This document shows, in pieces, positions 1-5,141 of a stretch of DNA of 5,141 nucleotides. The stretch's first letter is position 1, and each line of letters starts with the position of its first letter. This DNA is from JALZDI01 sp036259355 (GTDB lineage Bacteria; Actinomycetota; Actinomycetes; Propionibacteriales; Nocardioidaceae). Location: NCBI GenBank assembly GCA_036259355.1, contig DATABY010000214.1:1-5141 (forward strand), in the 5' to 3' direction. The notes beneath the pieces are model-generated. The model was not told where the DNA came from, did no database searches, and was given only the letters and a program-made list of their open reading frames with translations. The position numbers and the translations under genes were made by a program.

Positions 1-1518
1 GGCCACCACCGTGAGCTCGGTGGGGCCGCCCCACGCCACGTCCACGAACCGGCTGAGACCGGCCGGGCCGGTGTCGACCTCGCGCCACCGGTCCACCGAG
101 ACGTTGAGCGGCTCGTCGGGGCGGCGTCGCACCCGCCCGACCAGCAGGCGGGAGGCGGCACCGCGCCCGGCGATGACGGCGAGGCGCACCCCGTCGCGGG
201 ACAGGCTGAACGCGCGGATGCCGTCTGGCGCGTCAGGCCCGATGCTCACCGGCGCGGAACGTCCGTCGCGCATCACGTGGACGGCCGGAGCGGACGTGGT
301 GCCCCCTACCGCCCACAGCAGCCCGTGGATGTCCCACTGCAGGCCGAGCAGCGAGGTGCCCTCGGTGAACCACACCTGTGGCTCGTCCCCGCCGATCTGG
401 GCTACCTCGACGGTGCTCCGGTCGCCGGTGACGGCGGCGATCGTCTGCGCCGACCGCTCGACGGCGAACGCCGACACCGGCACCGCCCCGCTGCCGAAGC
501 GGCCCGGGAGCCGGGCGGACAGGCCCTCGAACGGGTCCACGGTGACCACCCGGTTGCCGCGCAACGCGAACATTGCCTGGGAGGCCGCCGAGTCGGCCGG
601 GTCGTAGTCCGCGCCCGTCTCCACGTCGACGAGGTTGCTCTCGCCCTCCAGCACCAGCGGCGCGCCGTTGACGGTGACGCGGATCGACTCGACGTCGGCC
701 ACCTGGCGCAGGGTCCACGACAGCTGCGCGGCCAGCTGCTCTCGCTCGACCGCGCCGAGGCCGCGGGCCGGACTGCGCAGCTTGACCTGCGCCACGCCGT
801 CGTCGGTCACCGGGACCGACGCGTCGGCGCGCTCGGTCGGCGGCACCACCGACTCGACGGCGCCGCGCAGCCACTCGGTGGGGCCGCGCACCAGGCCACG
901 GAACAGCAGTGTGGCTGTCTGGTCGCCCTGCGGGAGGTAGACCTGGTCGGGCACCAGGACGCGCAGGGCCGGGTCGAAGAAGTAGAGGGAGTACGCACGG
1001 TAGTAGCGCTCGAAGTCGTACTCCGGAAGCAGCAGCCCGCTGGCTGGGTTGGCGATCCGCCACTCACCGCCCTGCCGGCTCAGCCGGAGCACCCGCGCCA
1101 GCCGCTTCGACGACGGTGGGGTGCTCCACGCTCCTCGGTCGGTGAGGCTGGCCACCAACCCCGTCTCGATGCGGACCGCGTTGCCGGCAAGCTCCTCGAC
1201 GTCGGGGCGGTCGGGGTAGATCTGCGTGCCGGCGCCGGGGTTCCAGGAGGCAGCGGCCCGCTCGGTGAGGAACTGACGGACGATGCCGGGGTTGGCCGGG
1301 TAGGCACGCATCGCGTCGAGGTAGCCGTTGACGATCTCGACCTGGTCGGCCCCCGGGCGCGGTCCGCCGGGCACGTAGCGCAGCGCGGGCTCGTCCTCCG
1401 AGCCCAGCTCCGGTCCGGGCTGCACCGGGCCGCTGTCGGGCACCTGCATGCACGAGGGCAGCAGGACGAGGGTCAGCACCGCCGCGGCGGTGCGCAGAGA
1501 GGTTCGGAGCCGGCTCAC
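1..1518 (-). CDS. lpqB: LpqB, lipoprotein of the MtrAB two-component system (3' end cut by window edge)
   Basis: Predicted secreted lipoprotein, anchored on the outer face of the cytoplasmic membrane. In mycobacteria LpqB acts with the sensor kinase MtrB and influences MtrA phosphorylation. Translating the minus strand from the GTG at 1518 gives 506 codons with no stop up to base 1. Family members are about 580 residues, so roughly 75 C-terminal residues lie outside. Residues 1-22 form a signal peptide (Arg-rich start, then an AAAVLTLVLL core) ending in the lipobox LPSC, with the lipidated Cys at residue 23. After it come CMQVPDSGPV, typical of the family, a mixed alpha/beta N-terminal part, a GerMN-type domain at about 190-290 (VLVPDQVYLPQGDQTATLLF onward), and from about 315 the start of the beta-propeller-like C-terminal domain. 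The GTG start is supported because the next ATG (residue 24) lies beyond the lipobox. The start overlaps the mtrB stop by one base, which suggests translational coupling. Pro at lipobox position -2 is unusual. The identity is secure; the molecular role is taken from the family. Confidence 0.95.
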   Translation of the reverse strand, partial: MSRLRTSLRTAAAVLTLVLLPSCMQVPDSGPVQPGPELGSEDEPALRYVPGGPRPGADQVEIVNGYLDAMRAYPANPGIVRQFLTERAAASWNPGAGTQIYPDRPDVEELAGNAVRIETGLVASLTDRGAWSTPPSSKRLARVLRLSRQGGEWRIANPASGLLLPEYDFERYYRAYSLYFFDPALRVLVPDQVYLPQGDQTATLLFRGLVRGPTEWLRGAVESVVPPTERADASVPVTDDGVAQVKLRSPARGLGAVEREQLAAQLSWTLRQVADVESIRVTVNGAPLVLEGESNLVDVETGADYDPADSAASQAMFALRGNRVVTVDPFEGLSARLPGRFGSGAVPVSAFAVERSAQTIAAVTGDRSTVEVAQIGGDEPQVWFTEGTSLLGLQWDIHGLLWAVGGTTSAPAVHVMRDGRSAPVSIGPDAPDGIRAFSLSRDGVRLAVIAGRGAASRLLVGRVRRRPDEPLNVSVDRWREVDTGPAGLSRFVDVAWGGPTELTVVA

Positions 1519-1535
1519 TACACCCCCTGGTCCTC
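1516..1535 (-). promoter_or_regulatory. mtrB stop / lpqB start overlap (TAGTG) with nearby purine-rich sites
   Basis: The mtrB TAG (1520-1518) shares its last base with the lpqB GTG (1518-1516). Inside the end of mtrB there are two possible ribosome sites: GAGGA, 12 nt before the GTG, and a GGGGG run only 4 nt before it. The arrangement fits re-initiation by ribosomes finishing mtrB. The choice between the two sites is not decided by the sequence. Confidence 0.6.
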
Positions 1536-3233
1536 GAAGCGGACGGAGGAGGCCGCCGGTCGGGACGCGTCCGCGGGCATCAGCGGCAGCGGCGAGCGCT
1601 CCAGGTCGTCGCCGGCCAGCCGTGGCAGCGTGAGCCGGAACTGCGCGCCCCTGCCACGCTCTCCCCACGCCTGCAGCCAGCCGCCGTGCAGGCGCGCGTC
1701 CTCCAGCGCGATGGCCAGGCCGAGACCGGTGCTGCCGGTGGTCCGGGCTCGCGCGGGGTCGGCGCGCCAGAACCTGTTGAACACCATCGTGGCCTCGCCC
1801 GGCCGCAGACCCACTCCGTGGTCGCGAACGGCGAGCGCAGCGGCGTCCTCCCCCGCGGCGACGGTGACCACGATCTCCCGCCCCTCACCGTGCTCGATCG
1901 CGTTGACGACGAGGTTGCGCACGATCCGTTCGATCCGGCGTACGTCGGCCTGCGCGATGCAGGGGCGGCCGGGTCCCACGAGCACGAGCTCGCTGCCGTG
2001 CGCGTCGGCGAGCGCGCTGACGGCGTCCGCGACGTGCCGGGCCACCCCCGCCAGGTCGACCTCCTCGAGCTCGAGACCGGCCACGCCTGCGTCGAAGCGG
2101 CTGATCTCGAGCAGGTCGTTCAGCAGTGCCTCGAACCGGTCGAGCTCGGCCTGCAGGATCTCGGCGGACCTGGCCGTGGCGCCGTCGAACTCGGTTCGTG
2201 CCTCGTGCAGCACATCGGCTGCCATGCGCACCGTGGTCAACGGTGTGCGCAGCTCGTGTGACACGTCGGAGACGAACCTGCGTTGCACGCGCGACAGCTC
2301 CTCGAGCTGGCGGATCTGCCGCTGCAGGCTGACCGCCATCTGGTTGAACGACGCGGCCAGCCGGGCGATATCGTCCTCGCCGCGCACGTGCATGCGCTCC
2401 TCGAGGCGTCCAGCGGCGAGTCGCTCGGCGATCCGCCGCGCCAGACCGACGGGCGTGACCACCTGGCGGATCACCAGGTAGGCGACCGCGCCGACGAGCA
2501 CGACCAGCAGCGAGCCGGCGGTGAGCATGGCGCCACGAACGACGTTGATCGTCTGCTGCTGCTCGTTCATCGGGAACACGTAGAAGAGCAGGTACCTGCC
2601 GCCGTCGGCCGGCAGCTCCAGCTGGGACCCCACCACGACCGCCGGCACCGACACGGTGCGGCCGTCCTCCTCCTGTGTCATCCGCGTGTACGACCACCAG
2701 GTGCCGGGCTCCTCAGTCACCTGCTGCATCAGGTCGTCGGGGATGTCCTCCGGGCCGACACCAGGCAACAGCGACAGCGAGGAGCCGAAGGGGCTGATGC
2801 TGCCCGCCGGTGCGTCGACCGGGCCGGTGAGCAGCACGTCGTAGATGCCGCTCGCGTCGCCGCGGCTGCTGAGGGTGTCGAACAGGTCCCGCAGCAGGGC
2901 ACCGGGGTCGAAGTCGTTGGGGTCGGCCGCGTCGAGCTGGTCCTGGGCCGTGTCGAAGCCACTGGCCGCCTCCGACAACGACGCCGCGCGCTTGCTGTCC
3001 ACCAGGCCCGCGGTCACCTGGCCGAGCAGCATCCACCCGACGAGGGCCACCACGATCGCTGAGAGCAGGAGGGTGCCCATGACCACCCGCGCCTGCAGCG
3101 AGCGGCGCCAGGCGGCGCGCAGGGCTCGCCAGGGCGCCGACGCCCAGCGCAGCAGGGACAGCGTCCGCCGCACCGCAGACCGAGGGCGGTGGGGAGCAGC
3201 ACCCGTTGGCTCAGCGTTCGGCGCATCCGCCAT
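1518..3233 (-). CDS. mtrB: MtrB, membrane sensor histidine kinase
   Basis: Sensor kinase that autophosphorylates on His and passes the phosphate to MtrA, controlling cell-wall and division genes in actinomycetes. It has 571 residues, against about 567 in M. tuberculosis. In order: a basic cytoplasmic N-terminus (1-48); TM1 at about 49-72; an extracytoplasmic sensor region at about 73-232, the likely contact for LpqB; TM2 at about 235-256; HAMP at about 257-309; a HisKA domain with the H box VSDVSHELRTPL, phospho-acceptor His326 and following E-x-x-T phosphatase-type motif; and a HATPase domain with N box NLVVNAIEH (439-448), G1 DHGVGL (471-476), F box VFNRFWR (484-490) and G2 TGSTGLGLA (499-507). 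All catalytic boxes are intact. A Pro/Ser-rich tail of about 30 residues follows. The ATG at 3233 has a good ribosome site (AAGGGGAG) 9 nt upstream. The gene lies 30 nt after mtrA and overlaps lpqB by 1 nt. The specific name rests on the family-like sequence and the mtrA-lpqB context. Confidence 0.97.
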   Translation of the reverse strand: MADAPNAEPTGAAPHRPRSAVRRTLSLLRWASAPWRALRAAWRRSLQARVVMGTLLLSAIVVALVGWMLLGQVTAGLVDSKRAASLSEAASGFDTAQDQLDAADPNDFDPGALLRDLFDTLSSRGDASGIYDVLLTGPVDAPAGSISPFGSSLSLLPGVGPEDIPDDLMQQVTEEPGTWWSYTRMTQEEDGRTVSVPAVVVGSQLELPADGGRYLLFYVFPMNEQQQTINVVRGAMLTAGSLLVVLVGAVAYLVIRQVVTPVGLARRIAERLAAGRLEERMHVRGEDDIARLAASFNQMAVSLQRQIRQLEELSRVQRRFVSDVSHELRTPLTTVRMAADVLHEARTEFDGATARSAEILQAELDRFEALLNDLLEISRFDAGVAGLELEEVDLAGVARHVADAVSALADAHGSELVLVGPGRPCIAQADVRRIERIVRNLVVNAIEHGEGREIVVTVAAGEDAAALAVRDHGVGLRPGEATMVFNRFWRADPARARTTGSTGLGLAIALEDARLHGGWLQAWGERGRGAQFRLTLPRLAGDDLERSPLPLMPADASRPAASSVRFEDQGV

Positions 3234-3242
3234 CCAGCACCG

Positions 3243-3250
3243 CTCCCCTT
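3243..3250 (-). promoter_or_regulatory. Ribosome binding site of mtrB
   Basis: The minus strand reads AAGGGGAG, ending 9 nt before the ATG at 3233, in the 30-nt mtrA-mtrB gap. It fixes the mtrB start. Part of it (GGGG) could pair with CCCC seven bases upstream in a short hairpin. Confidence 0.75.
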
Positions 3251-3263
3251 CTCGTGGGGCTGC

Positions 3264-3959
3264 TCATGCCGGGCCGGCCTTGTAGCCGACACCACGCACG
3301 GTGAGCACGATCTCGGGCTGCTCCGGGTCCTTCTCGACCTTCGCGCGCAGCCGCTGGACGTGCACGTTGACCAGCCGGGTGTCGGCGGCGTGCCGGTAGC
3401 CCCACACCTGCTCGAGCAGCACCTCGCGGGTGAACACCTGCCAGGGCTTGCGCGCCAGGCAGACCAGCAGGTCGAACTCCAGGGGCGTGAGGTTGATGGG
3501 CTCGCCGTCGCGCTTGACCGTGTGGCCGGCCACGTCGACGGTCAGGTCGCCGATGTCGAGCTGCTCGGGCGCCGGCTCGTCGTAGCGGCGCATCCGCGCC
3601 CGGATGCGTGCGACCAGCTCCTTGGGTTTGAACGGCTTGACGATGTAGTCGTCGGCGCCGGACTCCAGCCCGAGGACCACGTCGACGGTGTCGTTCTTGG
3701 CCGTCAGCATGACGATGGGGACACCGGACTCGGCCCTGATCTCGCGGCAGACGTCGATGCCGTCCTTTCCGGGCAGCATCAGGTCGAGCAGCACCAGCTC
3801 CGGCCGGTGATCGCGCACCATGGTCAGTGCGCTATCACCGGTGGGGCAGACCACGGGCTCGAAGCCCTCGTTACGGAGCACGATCGTCAGCATCTCGGAC
3901 AACGCCGCGTCGTCGTCGACGATCAGCACCTTGCCCTTCAACGACCTACCCGGCTCCAT
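3264..3959 (-). CDS. mtrA: MtrA, OmpR-family response regulator
   Basis: DNA-binding response regulator, partner of MtrB and essential in M. tuberculosis. MtrA binds oriC and promoters of division and cell-wall hydrolase genes. It has 231 residues, close to the 228 of the mycobacterial protein, and long runs match that protein as I recall it (SGVPIVMLTAK, VLGLESGADDYI, TPLEFDLLV, VLLEQVWGYRH, TRLVNVHVQRLRAKVEKDPE, VLTVRGVGYKAGP). The receiver domain spans about 9-122, with acidic pocket Asp15/Asp16, phospho-acceptor Asp59 in LVLLDLMLPG, Thr86, switch Tyr105 and Lys108 in VKPFKPKEL. The winged-helix DNA-binding domain spans about 134-229. The ATG at 3959 is chosen because it gives the family length. 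GGAGGGAA lies upstream at a rather long spacing, and TTG at codon 7 is a weaker alternative. The same frame stays open far upstream through ahcY, but that part is Arg/His-rich nonsense. The gene lies 26 nt after ahcY and 30 nt before mtrB. Confidence 0.98.
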   Translation of the reverse strand: MEPGRSLKGKVLIVDDDAALSEMLTIVLRNEGFEPVVCPTGDSALTMVRDHRPELVLLDLMLPGKDGIDVCREIRAESGVPIVMLTAKNDTVDVVLGLESGADDYIVKPFKPKELVARIRARMRRYDEPAPEQLDIGDLTVDVAGHTVKRDGEPINLTPLEFDLLVCLARKPWQVFTREVLLEQVWGYRHAADTRLVNVHVQRLRAKVEKDPEQPEIVLTVRGVGYKAGPA

Positions 3960-3970
3960 CCCGACGACGC

Positions 3971-3978
3971 TTCCCTCC
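3971..3978 (-). promoter_or_regulatory. Likely ribosome binding site of mtrA
   Basis: The minus strand reads GGAGGGAA between the ahcY stop and the mtrA ATG at 3959. The GGAGG core is strong, but it ends about 14 nt before the ATG, longer than the usual 5-10 nt. It is the only good site in the 26-nt gap. This supports independent ribosome loading on mtrA within a shared transcript. Confidence 0.55.
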
Positions 3979-3985
3979 GCCCCCG

Positions 3986-5141
<1,156 letters not shown>

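Noticed and set aside
233..1063. 276-codon minus-strand open frame starting ATG at 1063
   Set aside because: It is a shifted-frame shadow of lpqB. The lpqB frame is continuous from 1518 to base 1 and carries the lipobox and GerMN sequence, so there is no frameshift to explain.
277..2481. 734-codon open frame on the plus strand opposite lpqB and mtrB
   Set aside because: It is exactly antisense to two well-supported genes. Its product is low-complexity and rich in Arg, Gly, Gln, His and Ser with no recognisable domain. Long stop-free antisense frames are expected in GC-rich coding DNA.

Overview
The window is a GC-rich stretch of ordinary chromosome from an actinomycete (Actinomycetota). The assignment rests on an adjacent mtrA-mtrB-lpqB set, which is typical of that phylum, and on an S-adenosylhomocysteine hydrolase with the insertion seen in the mycobacterial type. 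The family or genus cannot be fixed from this sequence alone. A Pseudonocardiales-like or related lineage is only a guess.

All four genes lie on the minus strand and are read from high to low coordinates. They are ahcY/sahH (5141 to 3986, N-terminus outside the window), mtrA (3959 to 3264), mtrB (3233 to 1518) and lpqB (1518 to 1, C-terminus outside the window). The gaps are 26 nt (ahcY-mtrA) and 30 nt (mtrA-mtrB), and mtrB and lpqB overlap by 1 nt. Coding density is essentially complete. No intergenic stretch is long enough for an internal terminator or a full promoter, so the four genes look co-transcribed. A promoter for mtrAB-lpqB inside the ahcY coding region cannot be excluded.

Functionally, AhcY clears S-adenosylhomocysteine in the activated methyl cycle. 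MtrB (membrane histidine kinase), MtrA (OmpR-type response regulator) and LpqB (lipoprotein outside the membrane) form the conserved actinobacterial envelope and cell-division signalling module, in which LpqB is known in mycobacteria to modulate MtrB and MtrA. In Mycobacterium tuberculosis a thymidylate kinase gene (tmk) sits between sahH and mtrA. Here it is absent and the two genes nearly touch.

I saw no mobile element, CRISPR array, RNA gene or repeat family, and no sign of an undescribed system. The long open frames on the plus strand, and the long upstream extension of the mtrA frame, are high-GC shadows of these genes.
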